Source of the DNA: Roseisalinus antarcticus
Lineage (GTDB): Bacteria > Pseudomonadota > Alphaproteobacteria > Rhodobacterales > Rhodobacteraceae
Length of the DNA: 64,000 nucleotides
Assembly (NCBI RefSeq): GCF_900172355.1
Contig: NZ_FWFZ01000011.1
Span: 1 to 64,000 of the forward strand
Reading direction: 5' to 3'
This document shows, piece by piece, positions 31,673-40,962 of this stretch (positions are counted from its first letter, which is position 1; each line of letters begins with the position of its first letter). The notes beneath the pieces were generated by a model. That model saw only the letters and a list, made by a program, of their open reading frames with translations. It made no database searches and was not told the origin of the DNA. Made by a program: the position numbers and the translations under genes.

Positions 31673-33343
31673 ATGTACACCTATTCCGAGTTCGACGACC
31701 GCTTCGTCCGCGAGCGGGTCGCGCAATTCCGCGGTCAGGTCGCCCGGCGGCTGGACGGCTCGCTCACCGAGGACGAGTTCAAGCCCCTCCGCCTGATGAA
31801 CGGGCTCTACCTGCAACTGCATGCCTACATGCTGCGGGTGGCGATCCCCTATGGCACGCTCAACCCCGACCAGATGCGCCAGCTCGCCTGGATCGCCGAG
31901 CGCTGGGACAAGGGCTACGGCCATTTCACCACGCGCCAGAACATCCAGTTCAACTGGCCGAAACTGGCGGATGTGCCCGACATCCTCGACGCGCTGGCGG
32001 ATGTCGAGATGCATGCGATCCAGACCTCGGGCAACACGATCCGCAACGTCACGGCGGACCATTTCGCTGGCGCGGCGGCGGACGAGATCGCCGATCCGCG
32101 CCCGGTGGCGGAGCTTCTGCGGCAATGGTCCACCGACCACCCGGAATTCCAGTTCCTGCCCAGGAAGTTCAAGATCGCCATCACCGGATCGCCCAATGAC
32201 CGGGCCGTCACCCGCGCCCATGACATCGGCCTGCGGATGGTGACGCGCGACGGCGAGGCGGGCTTTGAGGTGATCGTGGGCGGTGGCCTCGGCCGCACGC
32301 CGATGATCGGCAAGGTCATTCGGGAGTTCCTGCCCCGCGCCGACCTGCTGCCCTATGTCGAGGCCATCGTCAGCGTCTGGAACCTGCTGGGCCGCCGCGA
32401 CAACAAGTACAAGGCGCGGATCAAGATCACCGTGCACGAGCATGGCATCGACGAGATCCGCCGCCTGGTCGAAGAGCGCTTCGCCGAGATCCGGCCGGGT
32501 TTCGCCGGCGTAGACCAGGCCGTGCTGGCCGAGCTGGAAGCGGCCTTCGCCCCGCCCGCCCTGCGCAGCGCCCCGCAGGCGGCATATGACGCCGCGTATC
32601 GCACCGACCCGCTGTTCCGCTCCTGGGCCGATACCAACCTTGCGCCGCACAAGTCGCCGGACCATGCGATCGTGACAATCTCGCTCAAGGCCCATGGCGC
32701 CACGCCCGGCGACGCCTCGGCCGACCAGATGCGCGTTCTGGCCGATCTGGCCGAGACCTATGGCCATTCCGAGCTGCGCATCAGCCACGAGCAGAACGTC
32801 ATCCTGCCCCATGTCCACAGGGCCGACCTTCCGGCCGTCCACGCGGCGCTGAAGGCGGCGGGCCTCGCCACCGCCAACATCGGCCTGGCCAGCGACATCA
32901 TCGCCTGCCCCGGCATGGATTACTGCGCGCTGGCCACCGCCCGCTCGATCCCCATCGCGCAAGAGATCGCGACCCGCATCGACGCGCTGAAGATCGAGCA
33001 CGAGGTCGGCCACCTCAAGATCAAGATCTCGGGCTGCATCAACGCCTGCGGACACCATCACGTGGGTCATATCGGCATCCTCGGGCTGGACCGGGCGGGG
33101 GTGGAAAACTACCAGATCACGCTGGGCGGCGACCATACCGAGACCGCGGCCGTGGGCGAACGCGCCGGCCCCGGCTTTCCCGCGGAAGAGATCGTGCCGG
33201 CCATCGAGCGCATTATCTTCGCCTATCTGGACCTTCGCGACCGCGACGACGAGACCTTCCTCGACGCCTACCGCAGGCTTGGCCCCGCGCCGTTCAAAGC
33301 GGCGCTTTACCCCGCCGAGAAGGAACGGGCCGATGCCGCGTGA
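31673..33343 (+). CDS. cysI: Sulfite (nitrite) reductase hemoprotein
   Basis: A 556-residue siroheme/4Fe-4S reductase that reduces sulfite to sulfide. Two tandem half-domains are visible. The cluster and siroheme ligands are C412 and C418 in ACPGMDYC and C455 and C459 in GCINACGHHHVGHIG. HFTTRQNIQFNW and SHEQNVILPHV are the paired substrate-site segments. AGGAGAG precedes the ATG. It overlaps cysH by 11 bases. Electrons probably come from the ferredoxin reductase at the end of the operon. Confidence 0.95.
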   Translation: MYTYSEFDDRFVRERVAQFRGQVARRLDGSLTEDEFKPLRLMNGLYLQLHAYMLRVAIPYGTLNPDQMRQLAWIAERWDKGYGHFTTRQNIQFNWPKLADVPDILDALADVEMHAIQTSGNTIRNVTADHFAGAAADEIADPRPVAELLRQWSTDHPEFQFLPRKFKIAITGSPNDRAVTRAHDIGLRMVTRDGEAGFEVIVGGGLGRTPMIGKVIREFLPRADLLPYVEAIVSVWNLLGRRDNKYKARIKITVHEHGIDEIRRLVEERFAEIRPGFAGVDQAVLAELEAAFAPPALRSAPQAAYDAAYRTDPLFRSWADTNLAPHKSPDHAIVTISLKAHGATPGDASADQMRVLADLAETYGHSELRISHEQNVILPHVHRADLPAVHAALKAAGLATANIGLASDIIACPGMDYCALATARSIPIAQEIATRIDALKIEHEVGHLKIKISGCINACGHHHVGHIGILGLDRAGVENYQITLGGDHTETAAVGERAGPGFPAEEIVPAIERIIFAYLDLRDRDDETFLDAYRRLGPAPFKAALYPAEKERADAA

Positions 33344-34070
33344 TCTGAGCCTGGAGGACCGCGTCGCCGCCCTGAACGACCGCTACCGGCACCACGGCGC
33401 CACGGCGGTCCTTCAGCGGGCGCTGAAGGATCCCGAGGTCGGGCGGATCGCCATGGTCAGCTCTTTCGGGGCGGAATCGGTGGCGCTGCTGCACCTGGTG
33501 TCGGTGATCGACAAGAGCACCCCGGTGCTGTTCATCGACACCGAGATGCTGTTCCCCGAAACCCTGACCTACCAGTCGGAGCTTTCGGCCAGGCTGAACC
33601 TGCGCAACATGCGGATCGTGCGGGCGCGGCCGGACCGGACGCTGGCGCTCGACCCCGACGGCCGCCTGCACACCCGCGACACCGACGCCTGCTGTGCCCT
33701 GCGCAAGACCGAGCCGCTGCAACGTGCGCTCGCGGGCTATGACAGCTGGATCACCGGGCGCAAACGCTACCAGGGCACGACCCGGACGGCGCTGGAATTC
33801 TTCGAGGTCGAAGAGGCCACGGGCCGGATCAAGGTCAACCCGCTGGCCCATTGGACCAGCGGCGACGTGCAGGATTACATCGCCGAGAACCGCCTGCCGA
33901 AGCATCCGCTGGTGGCGAGGGGCTATCCGTCGATCGGCTGTGCGCCCTGCACATCACCCGTGGCCGACGGAGAAGACCCCCGCGCAGGCCGCTGGCGGGA
34001 CAGCGAAAAAGAGGAATGCGGCATCCATTTCGTGGATGGCAAGATCGTCCGCGGCAAGTCGGCCGCGTGA
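33333..34070 (+). CDS. cysH: Phosphoadenylyl/adenylyl-sulfate reductase
   Basis: A 245-residue reductase giving sulfite from APS or PAPS. SSFGAESVALLHL is the PP-loop region, and the C-terminal EECGIH holds the catalytic Cys (C229). C120-C121 and C203-C206 (DACCALRK and IGCAPCTS) are the four ligands of the 4Fe-4S cluster, so this is the assimilatory APS reductase type rather than the cluster-free PAPS type. The start overlaps the cysI stop. No CysC kinase is present in this operon, which agrees with APS use. Confidence 0.94.
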   Translation: MPRDLSLEDRVAALNDRYRHHGATAVLQRALKDPEVGRIAMVSSFGAESVALLHLVSVIDKSTPVLFIDTEMLFPETLTYQSELSARLNLRNMRIVRARPDRTLALDPDGRLHTRDTDACCALRKTEPLQRALAGYDSWITGRKRYQGTTRTALEFFEVEEATGRIKVNPLAHWTSGDVQDYIAENRLPKHPLVARGYPSIGCAPCTSPVADGEDPRAGRWRDSEKEECGIHFVDGKIVRGKSAA

Positions 34071-34085
34071 AGAAAGGATAAGAGC

Positions 34086-34508
34086 ATGAGCGTGATCGTG
34101 ACAGACACCGGTTTTGGCGCGGACGATTGGCAGGGCGCCATGGTGGATTGGGCCGACGAGACCGCCGAGGCCGGCCCCGGCGCGGCCCTCGACGTGCCCT
34201 CCGACGCGGCGCCCGCGGCGCTGGCCCGGCGGGCGCAGGCGGCGGGCATGGTGCGAATCGCCTTCCCGTCCTTCGCCGACGGGCGCGGCTTTACCCTTGC
34301 CGCGGCCCTGCGGCGGGCGGGCTTCACTGGCCGCCTGCGGGCGAAGGGCCACGTGATCGCCGACCAATACGCCATGGCCCGGCGTGCCGGGTTCGACGAG
34401 GTCGAGATCGACGACGCCCTCGCCGCCCGCCAGCCCGAGGATCAATGGCTGCGCCGCGCCGATTGGCAGGCCAACGACTATCAGGCCCGGTTGCGCGGCC
34501 CGCGCTGA
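34086..34508 (+). CDS. DUF934 protein of the cys operon
   Basis: A 140-residue protein of the family found beside cysI and cysH (sometimes called CysX-like). The conserved segments are IAFPSFADGRGFTLA and LRRAGFTGRLRAKGHVIADQYAMARRAGF (in part), and the C-terminal DWQANDYQARLRG. The function is not established. It starts 15 bases after cysH with AAAGGA as ribosome site. Confidence 0.88.
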   Translation: MSVIVTDTGFGADDWQGAMVDWADETAEAGPGAALDVPSDAAPAALARRAQAAGMVRIAFPSFADGRGFTLAAALRRAGFTGRLRAKGHVIADQYAMARRAGFDEVEIDDALAARQPEDQWLRRADWQANDYQARLRGPR

Positions 34509-34550
34509 ACCGCCGCCTTCACCCCGGCAGACAGACCGTTTAAGGAGGGG

Positions 34551-35426
34551 ATGGCCCCGCGCCGTCCCATAGACCAGATGACCGAGCAAACCCCCGTGAC
34601 CCAGACCGCCGCCGCCAAAGTGCCCACCCTGCCCGACGCCCAGACCGTGACCGAGGTGAAGCATTACACCGACAGCTTGTTCTCGTTCCGCGTGACCCGG
34701 CCCGCCTCGCTGCGGTTCCGGTCGGGCGAGTTCGTGATGATCGGGCTGATGGGCGACCCGGACCCGGTGACGGGCCGGCAGAAGCCGCTGCTGAGGGCCT
34801 ATTCCATCGCCTCGCCAAGCTGGGACGACGAGCTGGAGTTCTACTCGATCAAGGTCCAGAACGGCCCGCTGACCTCGAAGCTTCAGCACATCCAGCCGGG
34901 CGACACGGTGATCCTGCGCCCCAAGCCCGTGGGCACGCTGGTGCATGACGCGCTGCTGCCGGGCAAGCGGCTCTATTTCTTCGCCACGGGGACCGGGTTC
35001 GCGCCCTTCGCCTCGCTGCTGCGCGACCCCGAGACCTATGAGAGCTACGACGAGGTCATCATCACCCACACCTGCCGCGAGGTCGCCGAGCTGACCTATG
35101 GCCGGGACCTGATCGAGAGCATCCGGTCGGACGAGCTGATGGGCGAGCTGCTGGGCGAGGAGAACCTGGCCAAGCTGCGCTATTATCCCACGACGACCCG
35201 CGAGCAGAGCCCCAAGATGGGCCGGATCACCTCGCTGATCGAGACCGGAGAGCTGTTCGCCGACCTCGGTGTACCGCCACTCAGCCCCGAGACGGATCGG
35301 GCCATGGTCTGCGGATCGCTGGGGTTCAACACGGATCTCAAGGTCCTTCTGGAAAAGGCCGGCCTGCGCGAGGGCGCCAATTCCGAACCGGCCGAATTCG
35401 TGGTCGAAAAGGCCTTCGTCGGCTGA
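34551..35426 (+). CDS. fpr: Ferredoxin-NADP+ reductase
   Basis: A 291-residue FAD enzyme that passes electrons between NADPH and ferredoxin. FAD contacts are in LLRAYSIASPSWDDELEFYS, the NADP part has FFATGTGFAPFASLL and MVCGSLGFN, and the C-terminus (VVEKAFVG) is the bacterial Fpr form. AAGGAGG stands very close to ATG 34551; ATG 34578 is an alternative start without a ribosome site. As the last cys gene it probably feeds reduced ferredoxin to CysI. Confidence 0.93.
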   Translation: MAPRRPIDQMTEQTPVTQTAAAKVPTLPDAQTVTEVKHYTDSLFSFRVTRPASLRFRSGEFVMIGLMGDPDPVTGRQKPLLRAYSIASPSWDDELEFYSIKVQNGPLTSKLQHIQPGDTVILRPKPVGTLVHDALLPGKRLYFFATGTGFAPFASLLRDPETYESYDEVIITHTCREVAELTYGRDLIESIRSDELMGELLGEENLAKLRYYPTTTREQSPKMGRITSLIETGELFADLGVPPLSPETDRAMVCGSLGFNTDLKVLLEKAGLREGANSEPAEFVVEKAFVG

Positions 35427-36284
35427 TCTCCGGGTGGCCCGGCGCCAGTGCCCGTCCAGCCAAGGGGCGGCTGCGATCGCAGGCCGATCGGCCTCGCCGT
35501 CGAGGTCGAATCGGCACTCGAGACCGATCGGCGGCGCGTGATCTTCGGGAAAGAACAAAGGCTCGGGCCGGGATCCGGTTTCTGACAGGGCCCATGGCCC
35601 CGGACAGCGGGGCCGGCGGGGCGTCAACGCCCACGTCGATGAGGGCGGGCGGCAAGTCCGCCGCAAGCTGCGCAGATAGTCGATGGTGGCAAGCCGCGCA
35701 GGGCCGCGCCGGTCACGGGTGCCGCTGCTGGCGGGCCCCGTGGTCTTGACGAACCGGGAGATGACCCGGGACATGGGTCCGCCGCCCTGGCCCATGCCGG
35801 CAACGTCCGAAAGGCCACGGAACATCGGCGCACCGACGAGGCGGCCTGGCGGCAGGCCAAGCTCGATCCCGACCCCGATGGGCGCGTCGGCGGGCCTCTC
35901 GGGCGGCTGACAGATCAGCCGTCAGGCGTCGGGCTCTGGCGGGTCGCAGCGGGCGATGGTGGTGCTGACACCGTTGGGAACGGGCCGTTCCGGCCTGGCC
36001 GAGGCGGCGTCTTCGCCTGGGTCCAAGAGCGTGCGTTGTACCACGCTCCCGGCACCGCGCCCAGACAGCAAGGGCCGACGTTACCAGGACCGGCACTCCG
36101 ACACCCGTGTGCCCATGGCAGCTGTGCCCATGGCAGCCCCGCTTGCGCCCTCCGGCGGGGCCTGCATTTCGCGGTGGGCCGGGGGATATGCGACGGCTGG
36201 TCGCTCCGGGCACGTTGGCCGGAAAGACAACGGGCCGCCCCCTGTCTGGGGACGGCCCGTTTCGTCATGTGGCGTCGGCGGGGG
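35427..36284. other. Gene-poor stretch, possible decayed gene
   Basis: About 860 bases with no complete gene. On the minus strand, short protein-like pieces appear in different frames (for example QLAADLPPALIDVGVDAP near 35640, and RPERPVPNGVSTTIARCDPP near 35960), each soon stopped. This may be a frameshifted remnant or chance coding in GC-rich DNA. A terminator hairpin lies at 36229-36261. Confidence 0.4.
36229..36261 (-). terminator. Terminator of the acidic repeat protein gene
   Basis: Stem AACGGGCCG / CGGCCCGTT extended by CCCC/GGGG around the loop, 24 bases past the stop codon of the minus-strand gene. T-rich sequence (GTTGTCTTT) follows on that strand. Confidence 0.65.
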
Positions 36285-37601
36285 TCAGAGACCCATGGCC
36301 TCGCGCAGCCGGACCACCAGGGCTTCGATCGCCTCTGGGGCGTCGCCGATGTTGGAGACGGCGCTGGACAAGGCCTGCTTCTGCACGCCGGAGAGGTCGG
36401 ACGCCGCGATCACCTCGGTCACCTTGTCGGCGTCGAAGCCGTCAACGGTGAAGAGCTCCTGGAACTCCTCGACGCTCATGTCGACGGAAGCGGCAAGCGA
36501 TTGCGCGGCCTCGGTCACCTCCGCCTCTGCCGCGGGGGCAGCGTCTTCGGTGGCGGCCATCGCCTCGTCGGCAACCTCCCCGGTCGCGGCTGCCGCGTCT
36601 TCGGTAGCGTCCTCGGTCGCGGCTGCCGCGTCTTCGGTGGCGTCCTCGGTCGCGGCCATCGCGTCTTCGGTGGCCTCTGCGGCTTCGGTTGCCGTCTCAT
36701 CGGCGGCGCCCTCGACGGCGTCCGCAGCATCGGATGCCATCTCTTCGGCGCCCTCGACAGCGTCCTCAGCCGTGGCCGTCGCGTCGTCCGCTGCCTCGGC
36801 GGTGGCCTCGGCCGCATCGGACGCCATCTCTTCGGCGCCGTCCACAGCCTCTTCGGCCGTGGCAGCCGCGTCATCCGCTGCCTCGGCGGTGGCCTCGGCC
36901 GCATCGGAGGCCATCTCTTCGGCACCGTCCACAGCCTCTTCGGCCGTGGCAGCCGCGCCGTCCACAGCCTCTTCGGCCGTGGCAGCCGCGTCGTCCGCTG
37001 CCTCGGCGGTGGCCTCGGCCGCATCGGATGCCATCTCTTCGGCGCCGGTCACAACATCGTCGGTCACCTCGGCGACCGCTTCGCCCGCGTCGCCTGCGGC
37101 CTCGGCGGTGTCGTCCGCGACGTCGGAGGCGACATCGGAAACGGCGTCGGCCGTGTCGTCGGCCGTCTCGCCAACGGCCTCTGCGCCGTCGTCGGCGGCG
37201 GCCAACGCGGCGGCCCCGGCGGCGGCGGCAACGGCGGCGGCGTTCGAGATCTGGTCGCCGGCCTCTTCGGCCGCGTCCGCCGCGCCCTCTGCGGCTGCAT
37301 CCGCCCCGTCGGCGGCCTCGGCCATCGCCTCATCGACGGCGGCCCCCGCCTCTGCGCCGGCGTTCTCGACGGCCTCGGCCGCATCCTCGACGGCATTCGA
37401 CGCCGTGTCAGCGGTCTCTTCCGCGGCCTCTTCGGCGCCCTCGGCAGCTGCCTCGGCATCCCCGGCGGCATCGGACGCCGCCTCTTCGGCGGTCCCCGTC
37501 ATGTCGGCTATTACTTCTGCCGGCGTGCGCTCCCGGGCGAAATACTCGTAGCCGAAAAAGCCCAGTACCGCGACGACGACGATAATAATGATCGCTCTCA
37601 T
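36285..37601 (-). CDS. Membrane-anchored acidic LEA-like repeat protein
   Basis: A 438-residue protein with no recognised name. Residues 4-18 form one membrane helix. Residues 35-370 are almost only Ala, Glu, Asp, Thr and Ser and are strongly acidic, with an 11-residue rhythm (ATAEEAVDGAA-like) as in LEA and other hendecad helices. The unit GAEEMASDAAEATAEAADD plus ten residues (29 in all) is present three times between residues 186 and 283, with partial copies. Residues about 374-438 form a small conserved-looking domain (SVEEFQELFTVDGFDADKV, LSSAVSNIGDAPEAIEALV). It probably spans the periplasm or coats the membrane; function unknown. Confidence 0.75.
   Translation of the reverse strand: MRAIIIIVVVAVLGFFGYEYFARERTPAEVIADMTGTAEEAASDAAGDAEAAAEGAEEAAEETADTASNAVEDAAEAVENAGAEAGAAVDEAMAEAADGADAAAEGAADAAEEAGDQISNAAAVAAAAGAAALAAADDGAEAVGETADDTADAVSDVASDVADDTAEAAGDAGEAVAEVTDDVVTGAEEMASDAAEATAEAADDAAATAEEAVDGAAATAEEAVDGAEEMASDAAEATAEAADDAAATAEEAVDGAEEMASDAAEATAEAADDATATAEDAVEGAEEMASDAADAVEGAADETATEAAEATEDAMAATEDATEDAAAATEDATEDAAAATGEVADEAMAATEDAAPAAEAEVTEAAQSLAASVDMSVEEFQELFTVDGFDADKVTEVIAASDLSGVQKQALSSAVSNIGDAPEAIEALVVRLREAMGL
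36711..37046 (-). repeat. 87-nt in-frame tandem repeats
   Basis: Three 87-base copies plus a 33-base partial and a shorter partial, coding for residues 186-297 of the acidic repeat protein. Copies are nearly identical in DNA, so the array is young or kept uniform by recombination. Confidence 0.8.
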
Positions 37602-37813
37602 TGCCTTGTCCTCCAGACTGACAGGGGGTCCGAGCAGACGGGCCCTCTACATTCATGGCAGATGCACCGCCTCGAAGAAAGGCGCAAGGTCTGGCGTGCA
37701 GGATGCCGCCGAAAGCCGAAAGCGCCCCGAAATCCGGCTTTTGAGGTTGAATCGACTGGTTCGCGCCCCTAACCTCTGTCATCCATAACGCGAATAACCG
37801 AAAGGTACGCACC

Positions 37814-38356
37814 ATAGCCCGCAGACCGCACAATGCGCCCCCAACGCGCGACACCGGACCCCGCGTCAACGACCGTATCCGGGCCCCAGAAATCCGCCTC
37901 ATCGGGGCGGAAGGCGAAAATGTCGGAGTCGTCACCCCGTCCCGCGCCATGCAGATGGCCGAAGAGGCCGGTCTCGATCTGGTCGAGATTTCGCCGAACG
38001 CCTCGCCGCCCGTGTGCAAGATCATGGACTTCGGCAAGTTCAAGTACGAACAGCAGAAGCGCGAGAGCGAAGCCCGCAAGAAGCAGAAGACCATCGAGGT
38101 GAAAGAGGTGAAGTTCCGCCCCAACACCGATGTGCACGACTACGACGTCAAGATGCGCAACGTCTTCAAATTCCTGGAGAATGGCGACAAGGTGAAGGTC
38201 ACGCTGCGGTTCCGCGGACGCGAGATGGCGCACCAGAACCTTGGCCGTGAGCTGCTTGAGCGGGTGGCCGACGACGTGTCCGAGATCGGCAAGGTCGAGA
38301 ACATGCCGAAGATGGAAGGCCGCCAGATGGTGATGATGATCGGGCCCTCCCGCTAG
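37814..38356 (+). CDS. infC: Translation initiation factor IF-3, ATA start
   Basis: A 180-residue initiation factor that keeps ribosomal subunits apart and proofreads the start codon. The N-terminal domain ([49 protein letters not shown]) and C-terminal domain ([31 protein letters not shown]) are complete. No ATG, GTG or TTG stands before the conserved N-terminus. Instead ATA at 37814 opens the frame ([10 protein letters not shown]) with AAAGG eight bases upstream. Rare AUU/AUA starts are the known basis of IF-3 self-control, since the factor rejects such codons when abundant. Confidence 0.95.
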   Translation: MARRPHNAPPTRDTGPRVNDRIRAPEIRLIGAEGENVGVVTPSRAMQMAEEAGLDLVEISPNASPPVCKIMDFGKFKYEQQKRESEARKKQKTIEVKEVKFRPNTDVHDYDVKMRNVFKFLENGDKVKVTLRFRGREMAHQNLGRELLERVADDVSEIGKVENMPKMEGRQMVMMIGPSR

Positions 38357-38405
38357 GCCCGGGAACGACGCCAACGCGACCGGAGCCGAGACCCGGCCCA
38401 GACAC

Positions 38406-38432
38406 AAGCCCCGGCATCGCCCGGGGCTTTTT
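38406..38432 (+). terminator. Rho-independent terminator of infC
   Basis: AAGCCCCGG, a short loop, then CCGGGGCTT followed by TTTTC, 50 bases after the stop codon. Confidence 0.85.
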
Positions 38433-38569
38433 CGTGTCCGGTGCTTGTGGGGGAAGCGTCGGCGCCCTTCCCCACCAGCCCCAAATGCTTACGACAGCGC
38501 ATGGCCGAGGCGCACCGGGCGCCCGCGCCCGCTCGACCGGGTCGATTCGCCCAAAGCCGGGCGCCGGCC

Positions 38570-39361
38570 TCAGGCCGCAGCCACGGCCCGCCGCGTGATG
38601 ACGCCCACCAGGTGGGCGCGGTAGGCCGGGCTGCCATGGGCGTCGTCGATCATGCCCTCTGCCGGCGCGGACAGCCCGGCGATCGCGTCGGGGGACCAGG
38701 TCTCGCTCAGCGCCTCCTCGGCCTCGCGCCAGCGATAGACGCCGCCCTCGGAGGCGCCGGTCACCGCCACCCGCGCGGCACCGTCGGCAAACCGTGCGGC
38801 AAAGACCCCCACCAGCGCGAAACGCGAGGCGGGCTGCGCGAATTTCACATCGGCCGAAGCCTCGGGCACGGGGAAGCGGACCTCGGCGATGATCTCTCCC
38901 TCTTCCAGCGCGGTGGTGAACATGCCCTGAAAATAGTCTTCGGCGGCGATCTCGCGCCGGTCGGTGAGGATCGTCGCGCCGGTGGCGAGCACCGCGGGAG
39001 GATAGCAGGCGGAGGGGTCGTTGTTGGCCAGCGACCCACCCAGGGTGCCGCGGTTGCGGACCGCCGCGTCGCCGATCTGGCCGGCAAGCGCCGCGAGCCC
39101 GGCAAAGGCCTCCGCCGCCTCGGCCGCGACGGTCGCATGGGTGGTGCCGCCACCGATGCAGAGCCGCCCGTCATCGGCGCGGCAGACGCCCTTCATCTCG
39201 GGGATCCGCGTCAGGCTTACCAGCCGCGAGGGCATCGCCAGCCGCGCCTTGAGCGAGGGAATCAGCGTCTGCCCGCCCGCCAGCGCCTGCGCGTCCTCTT
39301 CAGCGAGGGCCGCGACCGCGTCGGCGATGTTGGTCGGGGTGGCAATCTCGAACTCGTACAT
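38570..39361 (-). CDS. FAD-binding medium subunit of a molybdenum hydroxylase (CoxM-like)
   Basis: A 263-residue flavoprotein subunit of the CO-dehydrogenase/xanthine-oxidase family. FAD is held by AGGQTLIP (residues 28-35) and RGTLGGSLANNDPS (around 105). It follows the iron-sulfur subunit by 25 bases on the same strand. Normally a large molybdopterin subunit (CoxL) completes the enzyme, but none is adjacent: downstream is the infC terminator. The complex may use a CoxL coded elsewhere, so the substrate cannot be named. Confidence 0.9.
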   Translation of the reverse strand: MYEFEIATPTNIADAVAALAEEDAQALAGGQTLIPSLKARLAMPSRLVSLTRIPEMKGVCRADDGRLCIGGGTTHATVAAEAAEAFAGLAALAGQIGDAAVRNRGTLGGSLANNDPSACYPPAVLATGATILTDRREIAAEDYFQGMFTTALEEGEIIAEVRFPVPEASADVKFAQPASRFALVGVFAARFADGAARVAVTGASEGGVYRWREAEEALSETWSPDAIAGLSAPAEGMIDDAHGSPAYRAHLVGVITRRAVAAA

Positions 39362-39386
39362 TCCGGTCTCTCCGTGTGCGCTGGCG

Positions 39387-39878
39387 CTATTCAGCCGCCA
39401 GGGCGCTGACGTCCTGGCCGCTGGCCGCGAGAATCGCCTTGATGATGTTGTGATAGCCGGTGCAGCGGCAGATGTTGCCCTCGAGGTAGTGCCGGATCTC
39501 GGCCTCGGTCGGTTTCGGCGTATCCTTGAGCAGCGCCGCCGCCGCCATCACCATGCCCGGTGTGCAGAAGCCGCATTGCAACCCGTGGTGATCGCGGAAC
39601 GCCTGCTGGATCGTCGAGAGGGCGCCATCCGCCCCGGCCATGCCCTCGATCGTGCGCACGTCGGCGCCGTCCGCCTCGAAGGCGAACATCGAGCAGGCCT
39701 TCACCACAGCGCCGTCCACATGCACCAGGCATGCGCCGCATTGCGAGGTGTCGCAGCCCACATGGGTGCCAGTCAGCCCGAGGCCGCCGCGCAGGAAGTC
39801 GACCAGAAGGGTCCGCCCCTCGACCTCGGCCGAGGTCGATTTGCCGTTCACCATCAACGAGATCTGAGCCATTGCCAT
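39387..39878 (-). CDS. 2Fe-2S small subunit of a molybdenum hydroxylase (CoxS-like)
   Basis: A 163-residue electron-transfer subunit with two [2Fe-2S] clusters. The plant-type set is C42, C47, C50 and C62 ([10 protein letters not shown] and KAC). The second set is C102, C105, C137 and C139 (QCGFCTPGM and [10 protein letters not shown]). The start is ATG 39878 or 39872, both near AGGA. It lies 97 bases after the molybdopterin-binding protein gene, in a run of four minus-strand molybdoenzyme genes. Confidence 0.93.
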   Translation of the reverse strand: MAMAQISLMVNGKSTSAEVEGRTLLVDFLRGGLGLTGTHVGCDTSQCGACLVHVDGAVVKACSMFAFEADGADVRTIEGMAGADGALSTIQQAFRDHHGLQCGFCTPGMVMAAAALLKDTPKPTEAEIRHYLEGNICRCTGYHNIIKAILAASGQDVSALAAE

Positions 39879-39975
39879 CCTGTCCTGATCTTGATCCGGA
39901 CACAGTAAATCATGGCGCGGGCGGGTTTAGAAGCAGGTTTCGCCCAGGGCTCTTCACGGAAGGTGGCCGTGAGGG

Positions 39976-40962
39976 TCAGTGGTCGCGCGGGCGGGGGCGC
40001 GTGGGGATCTCCTTCAGCAGGCCGCCCACGCCCATCGCGGCGATCTCGGCCGGGCCGACGGGCACGCCGCAGACGATCCGCTCCAGCACCCAATCGGCGC
40101 CGTTGAGCGCGGGCGAGCGGGCGCAGCCCGGCAGGCCGATGACGGGCCGACCGCCGAGGCGCCCGACAAACAGCAGGTTGCCCGGGTCCACCGGCATCCC
40201 GAAATGCAGCACCTCACCCCCCGCCGCCCGCAGCGCTTCGGGCGCGGTGTCGTGCAGGTCCGAGGTGGCAGAGCCGGTGAGGATCAGGATCAGCTCCTCC
40301 TGCCGGGCGGCCAGCGCGGCCGAAAGCGCACCGGTCTCGTGAGGGACGGTCTGCGCCGCGCCAAGCGCCACGCCGAGGCGCTGCAGCCGCAGCCGGGTGG
40401 CCTCGGCCCCCTTGCCGCTGCGCGGGGCGGCGTCGGTCACGGTCTCGACCAGCGCGGCTGTCGCCAAGACCGGCGGGGCCAGGCCCAGCGCCCCCCGCCC
40501 GGCCGCGCAGGCCGCGGCAAGCGCCGCCTCGGGCACGGCGTAGGAGATGATCTTGATGGTGGCGATCATGGTCCCGGGGGCGCAGCGCTGCCATTCCGGC
40601 AGGGTCGCCACGGTGATCATCGGGTCGACCGCGTTGATCCGGCCGATCGCGGCGGCGTCGATTCGCGCCAGCCCCGGCCCCTCGGCCAGCACGTTGACCC
40701 GGCCGGTCGCGGCCGGGGTCAGGCGCAGGCCCGGCGCCGCCTCCGCCAGCGCCACGGCCAGGCGGGCGGCGGCGGCGTCTTCGGCGACGTCGCCCGGGTC
40801 CAGCCGCGCCACGGTCACCTCCGCCACGCCGGCCGCCCGCAGCGCGGTCAGATCCTCGGCCGACAGCACCCGTCCCTTCTTCAGCCGCCGCTCCCCCGCC
40901 CGCAGCCCGTGGGCCAGGATCGCGCCATCGGCCTCGGCGAGGGGAACGGCGCCGAACTTCAT
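39976..40962 (-). CDS. Molybdopterin-binding (MoaB/Mog-fold) protein
   Basis: A 328-residue protein with a C-terminal MoCF-biosynthesis-type fold (LILILTGSATSDLHDTAPEALRAAGGEVLHFGMPVDPGN, in part, and GLPGCARSPALNGADWVL). The N-terminal half has LAHGLRAGERRLKKGRVLSA, the MoeA-like lead region. Such proteins accompany XdhC and CoxLSM-type genes and handle cofactor insertion or cytidylation. It overlaps the XdhC-like gene by four bases (ATGA), so the two are coupled. Confidence 0.85.
   Translation of the reverse strand: MKFGAVPLAEADGAILAHGLRAGERRLKKGRVLSAEDLTALRAAGVAEVTVARLDPGDVAEDAAAARLAVALAEAAPGLRLTPAATGRVNVLAEGPGLARIDAAAIGRINAVDPMITVATLPEWQRCAPGTMIATIKIISYAVPEAALAAACAAGRGALGLAPPVLATAALVETVTDAAPRSGKGAEATRLRLQRLGVALGAAQTVPHETGALSAALAARQEELILILTGSATSDLHDTAPEALRAAGGEVLHFGMPVDPGNLLFVGRLGGRPVIGLPGCARSPALNGADWVLERIVCGVPVGPAEIAAMGVGGLLKEIPTRPRPRDH

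Noticed and set aside
36711-37046. 87-nt repeats considered as a non-coding satellite
   Set aside because: The repeats are all in frame within one long gene with a membrane helix and a distinct C-terminal domain, so they are coding.
37949-38356. infC starting at the first ATG
   Set aside because: This would cut off the conserved IF-3 N-terminal domain; the frame upstream to ATA 37814 codes the conserved residues.
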